Below are positions 47,712 through 57,401 of a stretch of DNA of 64,000 bases, piece by piece. This DNA is from Woeseiaceae bacterium (GTDB lineage: Bacteria; Pseudomonadota; Gammaproteobacteria; Steroidobacterales; Woeseiaceae). A program made the position numbers and the translations under genes. Numbering within the stretch: position 1 is the stretch's first letter; the number at the start of each line of letters is the position of its first letter. The DNA lies in NCBI GenBank assembly GCA_021773035.1, contig JAJFKU010000066.1, forward strand, positions 1 through 64,000. The letters run 5' to 3'. A model generated the notes under the pieces. It saw only the letters and a program-made list of their open reading frames with translations, made no database searches and was not told the origin of the DNA.

Positions 47712-48515
47712 ATGAATCCGCAATTGATCGATATCGGTGCCAACCTGGCGCACGACAGTTTCGATGAGGATCGTCACGAGATGATGCAGCGCGCCGGGGC
47801 TGCCGGCGTACACAAGATAATCGTTACCGGCAGCAGCGACGACAGCAACGTCCGCGCGGCCGAACTTGCCAGGCAGGCACCTGGCACGCTGTATTCGACC
47901 GCCGGCGTCCATCCGCACCACGCCGCAGACTACACGGATGAGAGCGATGCACTCATCCGTTCGCTGGTGGACAAACGAGCGGTCGTCGCCGTCGGCGAAT
48001 GCGGGCTGGACTATTTCCGCAACTTCTCACCGCGCGAAGCGCAGCTGGAGGCGTTCAAACGACAGCTCGACATCGCCGTCGAGACCGGCATGCCGGTGTT
48101 TCTCCACCAACGCGATGCACATGACGATTTCGTCGACGTGCTCGAACCTGCGCTGCCCGATTTATCGCGCGCTGTTGCCCACTGCTTCACCGGCGAAGGA
48201 GAGTCGCTGCGAGAGTACGTCGCTATGGGGCTATACATAGGGATCACTGGCTGGATCTGCGACGAAAGGCGTGGCAAGCACTTACACGATATCGTTTCCT
48301 GTATCCCTGACGACAGACTCCTGATCGAGACCGATGCACCCTATCTACTGCCGAGAACCGTTCGCCCCAGGCCGAAAAGTCGCCGCAACGAACCAATGTA
48401 TTTGCCGGAAGTAGTACAAACGCTCGCCGAGGCCCGCGATCAGAGTGTCCGACACGTAGCAGAAATAACAACGGCGAACGCGATACGCTTCTTTGACCTT
48501 ACGAGTTACGAGTAG
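47712..48515 (+). CDS. tatD: TatD-type 3'-5' DNA exonuclease
   Basis: The 267-aa TIM-barrel metal-dependent nuclease aligns with E. coli TatD through IDIGANL, YSTAGVHPHHA, VAVGECGLDYFRNFS, GMPVFLHQRDAH, HCFTGEG, ITGWICDERRG and LIETDAPYLLPR. As in E. coli TatD, the first motif lacks the HxH of the YcfH type. It starts 1 bp after the ABC permease and is probably co-transcribed. The role is DNA repair or turnover; the link to the exporter is likely accidental. Confidence 0.93.
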   Translation: MNPQLIDIGANLAHDSFDEDRHEMMQRAGAAGVHKIIVTGSSDDSNVRAAELARQAPGTLYSTAGVHPHHAADYTDESDALIRSLVDKRAVVAVGECGLDYFRNFSPREAQLEAFKRQLDIAVETGMPVFLHQRDAHDDFVDVLEPALPDLSRAVAHCFTGEGESLREYVAMGLYIGITGWICDERRGKHLHDIVSCIPDDRLLIETDAPYLLPRTVRPRPKSRRNEPMYLPEVVQTLAEARDQSVRHVAEITTANAIRFFDLTSYE

Positions 48516-48544
48516 TCACGCTACGGACAGCATAAGCCGTCGAA

Positions 48545-49057
48545 CTAGCCAGGCTGCATGAGTACCGCGCGATAGCGGTCGAGATCGGCCTTTGAAAAAC
48601 AGCAAAAAACCACCTCCGCGATCACTTCGGTGCCCTGTACGGCCTCCGATACCGTTGCCACGGCGATCTCCGTCGCGGCGCTGGCCGGATAAGCAAAAGC
48701 GCCAGTGCTGATAGCCGGGAATGCGATAGACGACAGGCCGCGCGCTTCGGCTGCAGCGATACACTCGCGATAGCAGCTCCGTAGCAGCTCCGCTTCGTTA
48801 TGCTGACCGCCCTGCCAGACGGGACCGACTGTATGGATAACGAATCTGGCCGGCAACGCGTAGCCACCGGTAAGCTTCGCTTTGCCGGTTTCGCAACCGT
48901 GCAATGCGCGACATTCTTCAAGCAACTCGGGACCTGCAGCGCGATGAATGGCACCGTCGACGCCACCACCGCCAAGGAGTGTCCCGTTAGCGGCGTTAAC
49001 TATCGCTTCGACGGACAAGGTGGTGATATCGCCCTTTATCGCTTGCAGCGTTGGCAT
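48545..49057 (-). CDS. Macrodomain protein, O-acetyl-ADP-ribose deacetylase-like
   Basis: The 170-aa protein is a single MacroD-type domain. It shows the GDITTLSVEAIVNAANGTLLGGGGVDGAIH block (ADP-ribose and catalytic Asn/Asp region), TGGYALPARFVIHTVGPVW and the loop AFPAISTGAFAYP. E. coli YmdB is the nearest known style. The likely reaction is removal of ADP-ribose or acetyl groups from ADP-ribose derivatives. It lies 6 bp after the NERD-domain gene on the same strand. Confidence 0.92.
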   Translation of the reverse strand: MPTLQAIKGDITTLSVEAIVNAANGTLLGGGGVDGAIHRAAGPELLEECRALHGCETGKAKLTGGYALPARFVIHTVGPVWQGGQHNEAELLRSCYRECIAAAEARGLSSIAFPAISTGAFAYPASAATEIAVATVSEAVQGTEVIAEVVFCCFSKADLDRYRAVLMQPG

Positions 49058-49063
49058 AGACGC

Positions 49064-49645
49064 CTAGGACGAGCCGGGGACCAGCGCTTCTTTGCGTATC
49101 AGCTCCCAATGCGGTTTGAACGCCTCAATCTTGGATTTTGCGGCATTCTTGTCCGCCTCCTGGAACTCGTGCGTGAGTTCTTCAAGCGTACAGACAAGAT
49201 CCGGCACGCCCTTCGTAAACTCCGCCCCGTCCAGAAACACAATCCGGCCGGCAACAGGCACCTGCCGCACGATCTGGCGAACCGCCGCGATGCGGTCATA
49301 CAACGCCGGCTGTGGGTTCGAGAACGTATAACGACGCTCGTCGTTAATGACGGTCCAGTCCTGCATCTTGTCGCCGCCAAACACGATTCCCTGCGCATCT
49401 TTTATCTCGAGAATGAGAAGGCCCTGAGTAGTCAGCAGCAGAAAATCGATCAGGATTTCGCCTTCGTCCGCGCTGGGGATAACCAGCCCCTCGACGCGGT
49501 CGAATCCGATCTCGGCGAGAATCCGCTCCAGACTGCCGCTGCGGCGCCCGTAAACTCTGTACGCAAGCCAGACCAGCAACAGCAAGACGACAAGCGCCAA
49601 AGGCAGCATCCAGGTATTGCTCTCAACTTGCAGTAAATCAGACAT
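49064..49645 (-). CDS. Membrane-anchored NERD-domain protein
   Basis: The protein is 193 aa from ATG 49645. An N-terminal helix (WMLPLALVVLLLLVWLAY) is followed by an NERD (nuclease-related) domain: EGEILIDFLLLTTQGLLILEIKDAQGIVFGG, with the restriction-endonuclease-like acidic and EIK residues. NERD proteins are suspected nucleases but few have been tested. Its neighbour is a macrodomain protein; no partner function can be deduced. It starts about 15 bp after thrC in the same direction. Confidence 0.82.
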   Translation of the reverse strand: MSDLLQVESNTWMLPLALVVLLLLVWLAYRVYGRRSGSLERILAEIGFDRVEGLVIPSADEGEILIDFLLLTTQGLLILEIKDAQGIVFGGDKMQDWTVINDERRYTFSNPQPALYDRIAAVRQIVRQVPVAGRIVFLDGAEFTKGVPDLVCTLEELTHEFQEADKNAAKSKIEAFKPHWELIRKEALVPGSS

Positions 49646-49659
49646 CGGTTTGTCCAATC

Positions 49660-50961
49660 CTAGTCACCCCGAAGGGCAGCGGCAAGCGACTCGAGCCTGG
49701 CATCTATCGCCACTGCCTTCGCAGGCCGCGATAAAATGCTCTCGAGTTCCGGCGGCAACGGCACAGATGCACCGATCAAAGGTTCAACGATCGTCTCGAA
49801 TTTCGCGGCATGCGCTGTCGCAACCAGTATCCAGTCGTGTGTCTGCGCATCTTCCGGGTCCATGTGCCGCCAGGCGTGGGTCGCGGTTGCCGTGTGTGGG
49901 CAGACAGCGAGACCGAATTCTCTGAAGTCCTGTTGGATCGATGCCTCGATCTCGGTATCGCTTACGGACACGACACCGAGTTGGTCGCGGAGCCTGTCGG
50001 CATCACCGAGCAGCTTCCGCAGGCGTTCCATGTTGCTGGGGTCGCCAACATCCATTGCCGATGCCAGCGTCTGCAGACTCGCCCGTGGCAACCACTCGAG
50101 CGTGCGGAAGTAATCGGAGATCGTCTTATTGGCGTTGGTGGCGAGGACCACCGGGCCAATCGGCAGGCCCATCTCCCGCGCCATCACGCAGGCGAAAGCA
50201 TTGCCCAGATTTCCCGTCGGAATGACGAAGCCAGGTTTGTTACCCGTGCGCCGAAAATGACGCAGGCTGGCATCCGCATAGTAGGTACTCTGGGGTAACA
50301 GGCGGCCGATGTTGATACTGTTTGCCGAACTGAAGCGATGCTCGGTGGACAAGTCCCCGTCGGCCATCGCCGCCTTGACCAGCGCCTGACAGTCATCGAA
50401 CGAACCCTGTACTTTCAGCGACAGAACATTGTCGCTCCAGCAACACAATTGATGTGCCTGGCGCTCTGAAACACGGCCATCCGGAAACAAAACCGCAACG
50501 CGCATGCCGGGTCTTTGATCGAATGCGGCGGCGACAGCACCACCCGTATCGCCGGAGGTTGCAACGAGGATTGTCAGGGGCGACTCGACATCCGCTTCGA
50601 GTCGTGACAGGCACGCTGCCAGGAACCCGGCTCCAACGTCCTTAAAAGCGGCTGTCGGTCCGTGGTACAGCTCCAGAAGCGAGACGTTCCTGCCATCAAC
50701 AGGCAGCCGTGTCGTGGGCACCGGAAAGTCGAAGGTTTCTGCCAGTATCTGCTCGAGATCGTCGTGCAACGCCGAGGCGGCAAAAAAAGGACGCAATAAA
50801 ACAGCGGCTATCTCCGTAAGCGTTCCGGCTGCCGCGAAATCTGCAACCTCGAAGCCTGGAAGCTGCTCCGGCAGGAAAAGGCCACCATCACCGGCAATGC
50901 CCTTGCGAAGCGCGTCATCCAGACTTACTGGCCCCTCGCCACGTGTACTGAAGTACTTCAT
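49660..50961 (-). CDS. thrC: Threonine synthase
   Basis: ThrC forms threonine from O-phosphohomoserine using pyridoxal phosphate. The 433-aa protein begins MKYFSTRGEGPVSLDDALRKG, has the PLP-lysine motif in HGPTAAFKDVGAGFLA, and SGDTGGAVAAAF. The start at 50961 overlaps thrB by 4 bp (ATGA), while the frame itself runs further upstream. It is the last gene of thrABC. Confidence 0.95.
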   Translation of the reverse strand: MKYFSTRGEGPVSLDDALRKGIAGDGGLFLPEQLPGFEVADFAAAGTLTEIAAVLLRPFFAASALHDDLEQILAETFDFPVPTTRLPVDGRNVSLLELYHGPTAAFKDVGAGFLAACLSRLEADVESPLTILVATSGDTGGAVAAAFDQRPGMRVAVLFPDGRVSERQAHQLCCWSDNVLSLKVQGSFDDCQALVKAAMADGDLSTEHRFSSANSINIGRLLPQSTYYADASLRHFRRTGNKPGFVIPTGNLGNAFACVMAREMGLPIGPVVLATNANKTISDYFRTLEWLPRASLQTLASAMDVGDPSNMERLRKLLGDADRLRDQLGVVSVSDTEIEASIQQDFREFGLAVCPHTATATHAWRHMDPEDAQTHDWILVATAHAAKFETIVEPLIGASVPLPPELESILSRPAKAVAIDARLESLAAALRGD

Positions 50962-51905
50962 GTCAGGCTCTCTATGCGCGCACCACCGGCCGTCATCGGG
51001 CTCACCCACGACTGGCAACCAATCCCCTGTGCACGACTCGCCTGCTCCATGGCACTCGCAATATTGCGTGCATCGCTGTCTTTGCAAAGCGCAAAGATAC
51101 TCGGGCCGCTGCCGGACAGACTGCAGCCCAGCGCGCCGACTTTTGTCGCCGCAGCAACAACGGCGTCGAAACAGGCGACGTTTGCGGATCGTTGCGGTTC
51201 GATAACGACATCGCGCAAGCTGCGGCCGAGCAGGTCGATATCATTACTCGCACAGGCGTGCAGGAACCCGGCCAGCAAGCCCTGCTGATCAATCCACAAC
51301 TGCATCGATACACCTTTGGAGAGACCGCGACGAGACTGCGCAGTATTGACCTGCAGATCGGGGTGCAGCAGCACGGCGCTAAGGCCTGCAGGGGTCGGTA
51401 AATGTATAACGTCCGGCAACAGTACCTGCGGACAAAGAATCAGGCCGCCCAGCAAACTCGGGGCAACATTGTCGGCGTGCAGGCCGCCGCTCGCATACTT
51501 TTCGCCTTCGAGGGCGTACGGCAGCAGGTCCCCGGCCTCCAGCGGCGTATCGAGCAGAGCATTTGTCGCAACAACGGCGGCAACGGCCGACGCCGCCGAA
51601 CTACCCATACCGGATTGCAGCGGCACGCCTTTATGCACCTTGAGTTCGACAGACCCGGCTCCGCCATGTGCATCGAGCAAGGCCTGTGCCGCTATCGAGG
51701 CCGTATTCTCGTCCGCCCGGGACGACAAATAGGGGTGCAGTTCACCATCCACGCCGCGCACTTCTGCAACCGTGACCCTTTCCTGGTCGGTCTTGCGCGC
51801 GATGACACGGTCGCCGATGTCGGCCAATGCGAGCCCCAGCATATCGAAGCCGACCGCCACGTTGCCAATTGACGCGGGCGCAAACGCCGTTGCTATCTCA
51901 GACAT
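50958..51905 (-). CDS. thrB: Homoserine kinase
   Basis: ThrB phosphorylates homoserine. The 315-aa GHMP kinase starts MSEIATAFAPASIGNVAVGFDML and has the ATP-binding GHMP motif PLQSGMGSSAASAVAA and the C-terminal GALGCSLSGSGPSIFAL. ATG 51905 is used; a GTG at 51914 is the alternative. It overlaps thrA by 8 bp and thrC by 4 bp, a tightly coupled operon. It is of the E. coli ThrB type rather than the fructosamine-kinase type. Confidence 0.94.
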   Translation of the reverse strand: MSEIATAFAPASIGNVAVGFDMLGLALADIGDRVIARKTDQERVTVAEVRGVDGELHPYLSSRADENTASIAAQALLDAHGGAGSVELKVHKGVPLQSGMGSSAASAVAAVVATNALLDTPLEAGDLLPYALEGEKYASGGLHADNVAPSLLGGLILCPQVLLPDVIHLPTPAGLSAVLLHPDLQVNTAQSRRGLSKGVSMQLWIDQQGLLAGFLHACASNDIDLLGRSLRDVVIEPQRSANVACFDAVVAAATKVGALGCSLSGSGPSIFALCKDSDARNIASAMEQASRAQGIGCQSWVSPMTAGGARIESLT

Positions 51906-54384
51906 AACCTTCACCCGTACTCAGATAATTTGCCAGTCGCAGCAGATCGGAAAATACGCCCCCGGCGGTCACTTCCGGCCCTGCACCCGGTCCCTGGATC
52001 ACCAGCGGATTGGCCGAGTAGCGTTCCGATTCGAACTGCACGATGTTGTCGGTCAGGTTGATGTTGCAGAACGAATGCGATTGATCGACGGCCTCAAGGC
52101 CAACGGAGGCGTTGCCGGCGGCATCAAGCATCGCGACATAGCGCAATTGCCGGTTCTGCGCCGCCGCTTCCCGGTATACCGTGTCCATCGTGTCGTCGTA
52201 GTCGGGCAGCCGTTCGAGGAACTCCTCGAGGGAACACTCCCGCAGTGCCTCCGGCACCAGGTTCTGCACCGGGAAATCTCCGATTTCGACAGCCTGCCCC
52301 AGCTCTCTGGCCAGGATCGTCAGCTTGCGAGCGACATCCATGCCCGACAAATCGTCTCGCGGATCGGGCTCCGTGTATCCACTCTCCTTCGCCACCCGAA
52401 CGATTTCCGAAAACGGGGTCGAGCCATCGTAAACATTGAACAGGTAGGCGAGCGTGCCGGAGAAGATCCCACGTATCGAGCGGATCTCGTCCCCGGTATG
52501 AACAAGATCGCATAAGGTGGTGATAACCGGCAGCGCGGCGCCAACGGTTGTTTCGTAGAAATAGTGTGAGCTGCCCGTGTCGGCCGCCTTTTGCAGCGCC
52601 CGGTAATCATCATAAGAATTGCTGAACGCTTTCTTGTTCGGCGTGATGATATGCACACCGCGGGACAGCCAATCCTCATACTTCGATGCGATGTGATCGC
52701 TGGCGGTGCAATCTATAATAACCGCATGCGGTAAATGATCCGGGTCAAGATGATCCACGAATACTTCGAGATCGGTATCGACGGCGGCAGCCACGAATTC
52801 GTCCTCCCAGCCGGAGATTTCAATACGACGATCGCCGAGCAGCATCTTCTGAGACCTGGCGATTGCCCGGACACGCAGGTCGAGGTTGAAGTTCTGCGCC
52901 AGTTTGCCGATCTGTTTTTCGATCTGTCGCAACAACGCGGAACCGACGGTCCCGGTGCCGATCAAGCCGATCGATACCGTTTTTGCCGAAAGGTAGAAAC
53001 CGGAATGCGCGGCTCGCAGCGCCCGGGTTGCTTCCGCCGAATCCACGACCACCGAAATATTTCTTTCCGAGGACCCCTGTGCAATTGCCCGGATATTGAT
53101 ACCCGCACGTCCCAGCGTGCCGAGGAAACGAGCGGCGATCCCGGGACTTCCCGCCATGCCGTCGCCGACGACGGCAACGATGCTCTGAGCTTCGGTAGTA
53201 TCGACGCGCTGTATCTGGCCGTTGTCGAGTTCGTCCGCGAACGCCTCCGATACGACTTTGCAGGCACGTTCCGCAACAGGCTCGGGTACGGCAATACAAA
53301 TCGAATGCTCGGAACTCGCCTGCGATATCAGGGTTACGGACACGCCGGCTTTTCGCAGCGCTGCGAACAGGCGATCGGCGGTACCCGGTACGCCAATCAT
53401 GCCGGATCCTTCCAGATTGACCAGCGCCATGCCACCAATCGCCGTGATGCCTTTGATGTTGTCGGTTGGCGCCGCTCGTGACTCGATACGACTGCCCGGG
53501 TGCCGCGGCTTGTAGCTGTTGCGAATGGTGACCGGAATACCGTTCTCGACGGCCGGACCCAGTGTCTGCGGGTGAATCACCTTGGCCCCAAAGTACGCCA
53601 GTTCCATCGCCTCGTTATAGGTGAGTTGATCTATCACCTGCGCTTCCGGGACGCGGTTCGGATCGGCACTCATCACTCCGTCTACGTCCGTCCAGATCGT
53701 CAGTTCGGACGCTTTGCTAAGGGCGGCAAAAATGGCGGCTGAATAGTCGCTGCCATTGCGCCCAAGCGTCGTCTGCAGTCCCGCCTCGTCAGCGGCGATA
53801 AAACCCGTGATAACCGCGATACCGCGAAAATCGGCCGGGACAACGTTCCCCATCTTGGCCGCGGACTCTTCCCACAACACCGTTGGGCCCAGTTCGGTAT
53901 CCCGTACGGTAATCACGTTGCGGGCATCCACCCAGGTTCCGCCGCGCTGCGGCGCTTCACGCTGCAGAAATGCGGCTAACAAACGAGCCGACCAGATTTC
54001 CCCGTAACCGGCGACGACATCGCGGCTACGTTGTGGCGCAGACTTGACCAGCGCTATGGCTTTCAGAACATCGACAACATCGGCGGCATCCCTGCTCCAG
54101 GCGTCCAGCACCTCGACCAGTTGTTCGCCGCTGAGTAATTCCCGGGCCGTTTCCGTATACCGATCACCAATAGCGTTCAGCGCAGCATTGAATTTATCGT
54201 CATCCTGCTCTGCAAGGATCGCAAGATCGATGAGCGCATCGGTCATTCCGCCCATAGCGGAAACCACCACACCCAGGCGAGTGTCATCGTAGTCCAGCAG
54301 CAGGCCGGCTACGCGCCGAAAACACGCCGCGTCGGCGAGGCTACTGCCCCCAAACTTATGGATTTTCCAGCGTTTGTCCGCCAC
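51898..54384 (-). CDS. thrA: Bifunctional aspartokinase / homoserine dehydrogenase
   Basis: The roughly 828-aa enzyme catalyses the first and third steps from aspartate to threonine and methionine. It has the aspartokinase motif WKIHKFGGSSLADA, ACT domains for feedback control (SGMIGVPGTADRLFAALRKAGVS and SPGIAARFLGTLGRAGINIRAIAQGSSE), then the homoserine dehydrogenase NAD motif VSIGLIGTGTVGSALL and RGIFSGTLAYLFN. GTG 54384 fits the family start; the frame extends to TTG 54408. I looked for a thr leader peptide and attenuator upstream and saw none. Confidence 0.95.
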   Translation of the reverse strand: MADKRWKIHKFGGSSLADAACFRRVAGLLLDYDDTRLGVVVSAMGGMTDALIDLAILAEQDDDKFNAALNAIGDRYTETARELLSGEQLVEVLDAWSRDAADVVDVLKAIALVKSAPQRSRDVVAGYGEIWSARLLAAFLQREAPQRGGTWVDARNVITVRDTELGPTVLWEESAAKMGNVVPADFRGIAVITGFIAADEAGLQTTLGRNGSDYSAAIFAALSKASELTIWTDVDGVMSADPNRVPEAQVIDQLTYNEAMELAYFGAKVIHPQTLGPAVENGIPVTIRNSYKPRHPGSRIESRAAPTDNIKGITAIGGMALVNLEGSGMIGVPGTADRLFAALRKAGVSVTLISQASSEHSICIAVPEPVAERACKVVSEAFADELDNGQIQRVDTTEAQSIVAVVGDGMAGSPGIAARFLGTLGRAGINIRAIAQGSSERNISVVVDSAEATRALRAAHSGFYLSAKTVSIGLIGTGTVGSALLRQIEKQIGKLAQNFNLDLRVRAIARSQKMLLGDRRIEISGWEDEFVAAAVDTDLEVFVDHLDPDHLPHAVIIDCTASDHIASKYEDWLSRGVHIITPNKKAFSNSYDDYRALQKAADTGSSHYFYETTVGAALPVITTLCDLVHTGDEIRSIRGIFSGTLAYLFNVYDGSTPFSEIVRVAKESGYTEPDPRDDLSGMDVARKLTILARELGQAVEIGDFPVQNLVPEALRECSLEEFLERLPDYDDTMDTVYREAAAQNRQLRYVAMLDAAGNASVGLEAVDQSHSFCNINLTDNIVQFESERYSANPLVIQGPGAGPEVTAGGVFSDLLRLANYLSTGEGYV

Positions 54385-54477
54385 TTGTCGCAAAGGTCCT
54401 GTCTGCAAAACGGTGAATCATAGCGACACTTTGCGGCATCGTCGCCTGTTTTATCTGTAATCAATTTCGGGCTTCGG

Positions 54478-55569
54478 CTAATCCGCCAGAAATAGCTCGG
54501 CGAGGCTGTCAATCAGTGCCTGACTGGCCTCCAGGGGAACGTACTCCGCACTGGTATTGGATAGCGCTACGATAACCAGCCCTGCGTCCGGATACACATG
54601 GAAATCGGCGGCGCCTCCTACCGCGGAACCTCCGTGATACACCACTCGCCGGCCGCGACTATCAATCCGTATCCGCCAGCCCATCCCGTAGTTTGTCGCC
54701 TCCCCCGCAGCTGTCGCCTAGCTGGACCACAACAAATCGATGCTTTCGGAACGCAGCAGCTCTGTGGATAAATGCAGCAGTCCGAAGCGAACCAGGTCTT
54801 CGGAAGTAGACAAGAAACCGCCGCCGGCCCACTTCACACTGTTGTCCACCCAGGGAGCATTGACGAGTTCGCCGTTCTCAATATCGTAAGGCCGCGCCCG
54901 GTTCTCTATGATGGGTACAACGTGATCGGCCAGTGTCTGCGACATGCCCGCCGGGACGAAAACATGTTCGGACATGTAGTCGAGGAAATCCTGCTTCGAC
55001 GCGCCTTCGATAACCGCGCTGATCAGATTGTATCCGTAAGAGGTATATCGATACGCCGATCCGGGCACGAACTCCAGGGGATCGTCCTTAAAGATGGACA
55101 CTGCCTCTTCCACCGAGTTGTAGGACCTGGTGCTGTAGTACTCCCCTTCCGCATAAGTTCGTATGCCCGCAAGGTGCCCGGCCAGTTGGCGCGTTGTCAG
55201 CGGACCTTTTGTTTTTTCGGGAAAGTACGGAACATATCGTTGTACGGGAGCGTCCAGATCCAGCTTCCCCTGCTCGTGGAGTTGTGCAACCGCCAGCGCG
55301 GTCATTGGCTTCGACACGCTGCCGACGCGAAAACGCGTTTTCGCCGGAGAGACCGGCACCTGCTGCTCGACGTCTGCCAGTCCAAACCCTTTCGACCACA
55401 CAATCTCGTCGTGTCGGCCAACGGATATGGCGAGCCCGGAAAGGCCGAGGTCTTCTACAAACTTCGACCCGACGACTTCGGCTTCATCGGCAGTCTGCGA
55501 ATCTGCGACGCAAGCGCCGAATAGGAGTACGAAAAAAACGGCTCGAACGAGCGCTTTGATATCTATCAC
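54478..55569 (-). pseudogene. Serine hydrolase (class C beta-lactamase-like) with one in-frame amber codon
   Basis: One frame is continuous from GTG 55569 to the stop near 54478 except for a single TAG at 54718-54720. The N-terminal part has a lipoprotein signal (FFVLLFGAC), the catalytic S-x-x-K in GSVSKPMTALA and the Y-x-N-type YTSYGYN. The part after the stop resumes in frame with GEATNYGMGWRI and HGGS, the third motif. A CAG to TAG change is the simplest explanation, since family members often have Gln there. The gene encodes either a truncated 282-aa product or is dead. Sequencing error or suppression are alternatives. It would otherwise be a periplasmic esterase or peptidase-like enzyme. 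Confidence 0.8.
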
Positions 55570-55798
55570 GATGGTGGTTCCTGAATGCGACACTGAGAAT
55601 CAAAATGCCGGCGTATCGGCCAGCGACGAGAAGCGGGAAAGTCTCGGCTTCGTCAGTCCTTATCCAGCCAGTAACACAGCCAGACGCTCAAGAGTGGAGT
55701 CGCAATCATGGGCTCCGACTAAAACAGAAAGAAACTCTGAGGTCAACACAACGCTCTGTAGCATAATGTGCTTCCCGAGACGAATGGAGAGCCCGGCA

Positions 55799-56407
55799 AT
55801 GATGCGAAAACTCACGTGGTCGACGATGACATTTTTAGCCATCGCCGTCGCCGCATACGCCGGCATCGCGCTCTTCGTGCCGCCATTCAGACCGCCGTTC
55901 GTACAAAACCTTTTTGCGAACACACCTGTCGCAGTTTCCGCCCACCTTGCCGGCGGAATCGTCGCCATAATAGCCGGCGCTATTCAACTCAATTCGCGAC
56001 TTCGTGCTCGATTTCTATCGGCACATCGGTGGCTTGGTCGAGTGTATGTCGTTGCCGTTATCGTCAGCGCTGTCGCGGGCTTCGCGTTGGCGCTCGATTC
56101 TTTCGGCGGCCTGGTAACCCATTTCGGATTCGGACTAATGGCGGTCTGCTGGTTCGGTACAACCTGTAATGCGTATCGGCATATCCGCCGTGGTGACACC
56201 GTCGCTCATCGCGCCTGGATGCTGCGCAGCTACGCCCTGACCCTGGCGGCGGTGACCTTGCGACTGTATCTACCGTTGAGCCAGGTTGCGGGAATCGAGT
56301 TTTCTGCCGCCTATCCGGCCATATCCTGGCTATGCTGGGTACCAAACATCCTGGTTGTGGAATGGTTCGTATTGACCCGCACTCCGCGACAGGCGCTCAT
56401 TAACTAG
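55799..56407 (+). CDS. DUF2306 integral membrane protein
   Basis: The 202-aa protein from ATG 55799 (GGAG 9 nt upstream) has about six membrane helices, such as MTFLAIAVAAYAGIALFV and VYVVAVIVSAVAGFALAL. The diagnostic DUF2306 blocks are RAHRWLGR-like LSAHRWLGRVYV and HRAWMLRSYALTLAAVTLR, where the His residues could bind heme or metal. Function is unknown. Longer starts at 55766 and 55784 lack a signal. The next gene follows after 16 bp and may share its transcript. Confidence 0.85.
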   Translation: MMRKLTWSTMTFLAIAVAAYAGIALFVPPFRPPFVQNLFANTPVAVSAHLAGGIVAIIAGAIQLNSRLRARFLSAHRWLGRVYVVAVIVSAVAGFALALDSFGGLVTHFGFGLMAVCWFGTTCNAYRHIRRGDTVAHRAWMLRSYALTLAAVTLRLYLPLSQVAGIEFSAAYPAISWLCWVPNILVVEWFVLTRTPRQALIN

Positions 56408-56423
56408 TTTCGTGGTATTACCT

Positions 56424-56708
56424 ATGGATATTAAGCTGGCTGTGACAGTTTTCGGCGTCGTATTTCTTGCGGAACTCGGCGACAAAACCCAACTGGCGAC
56501 ATTGCTGTTTTCCGCAAAGTCTCCAGACAAACTCATCACCGTATTTTTGGGGGCGTCGCTTGCTCTCGTAATGACGTCCGCGATTGGTGTGTTGGCGGGT
56601 GGGCTGGTTACTCAGTACATCAGTCCGAGGCTTTTGTCCTATGTTGCCGGTGTCGGTTTCATATTGATTGGTGCATGGACTATTTGGCAGGCAGCCGTTG
56701 CAGGCTGA
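56424..56708 (+). CDS. Half-size TMEM165/GDT1-family (UPF0016) transporter
   Basis: The 94-aa protein has three helices and one copy of the family motif ELGDKTQ (FLAELGDKTQLATLLFSA). Full-size members have two such motifs and about 200 aa; single-motif proteins act as dimers or pairs. The family exports manganese or calcium. It starts at ATG 56424, soon after the DUF2306 gene. There is no second half-gene next to it, so homodimers are expected. Confidence 0.85.
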   Translation: MDIKLAVTVFGVVFLAELGDKTQLATLLFSAKSPDKLITVFLGASLALVMTSAIGVLAGGLVTQYISPRLLSYVAGVGFILIGAWTIWQAAVAG

Positions 56709-56785
56709 TGATGCGAAGACTCATCCCGGCCGCAATAAACAATATCGATACGCGTTCTGCACCTTTGGCGCTTAGCTTCATTGTA

Positions 56786-57379
56786 CTACCCGCCAAGATC
56801 CGCGTAGATTTCGCCAAGTACAGGGAGGACCTTCGGTCCAGCGCCCTCAGCCCAGTTAAACACCAGTTCCGACATGACCTGGATCGTGCTGGTTACACCA
56901 ATGCCCGCCTGCTGCATTCGACCGAGAGCAATCTCATCACCCATTTTGGTACCCGATCCCGATGCGTCTGCAACGGCTTGCACTTCATACCCCTCGTCCT
57001 GAGCATTCAGTGCCGGATAGATTAAGCACACTTCGGTCAACAATCCGGCCATGATCAATTTCTTGCGCCCGGTGGCTTTGACAGCAGCGGCGAAAACCGG
57101 ATCATCGAACGCATCGACAATGCCTCCTCGCTTCACGCGGTTTTGGTAGGCCTCCGGCAAAATCTCCTCCAGTTCCGGCAGCAGCGGACCCTGGATTTGA
57201 TCCTCCTGGCTGCTGGTCAGCACGACGGGCATGCCCAGTTCCTTCGCAGTTTTCGCGAGCGCCAGTGTATTACGAATGACGTCTTTCTTCGGTGCTGAAT
57301 GCATCCAATCTATGGTTCCGACCTGATGGTCGATCAGCAGCATTGCCGCGTTATCAGCATTAAATCGCTCGTATGCCAT
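56786..57379 (-). CDS. Isochorismatase-family hydrolase, YcaC-like
   Basis: The 197-aa cysteine hydrolase starts with MAYERFNADNAAMLLIDHQVG, the Asp of the triad being in LLIDHQ. A Lys is present in RKKLIMAGLLTEVCLIYP, which also carries the catalytic Cys. The form is like YcaC, whose substrate is unknown. It is about 20 bp downstream of the pirin-like gene on the same strand. Both are divergent from a LysR gene, a common arrangement in which LysR controls the pair. Confidence 0.88.
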   Translation of the reverse strand: MAYERFNADNAAMLLIDHQVGTIDWMHSAPKKDVIRNTLALAKTAKELGMPVVLTSSQEDQIQGPLLPELEEILPEAYQNRVKRGGIVDAFDDPVFAAAVKATGRKKLIMAGLLTEVCLIYPALNAQDEGYEVQAVADASGSGTKMGDEIALGRMQQAGIGVTSTIQVMSELVFNWAEGAGPKVLPVLGEIYADLGG

Positions 57380-57401
57380 GGTCTGTTTTCCTTGCTTGGG
57401 A

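Noticed and set aside
54385..54477. Threonine leader peptide and attenuator before thrA
   Set aside because: The space between thrA and the hydrolase gene is short and contains no Thr/Ile-rich ORF or terminator hairpin that I can see.
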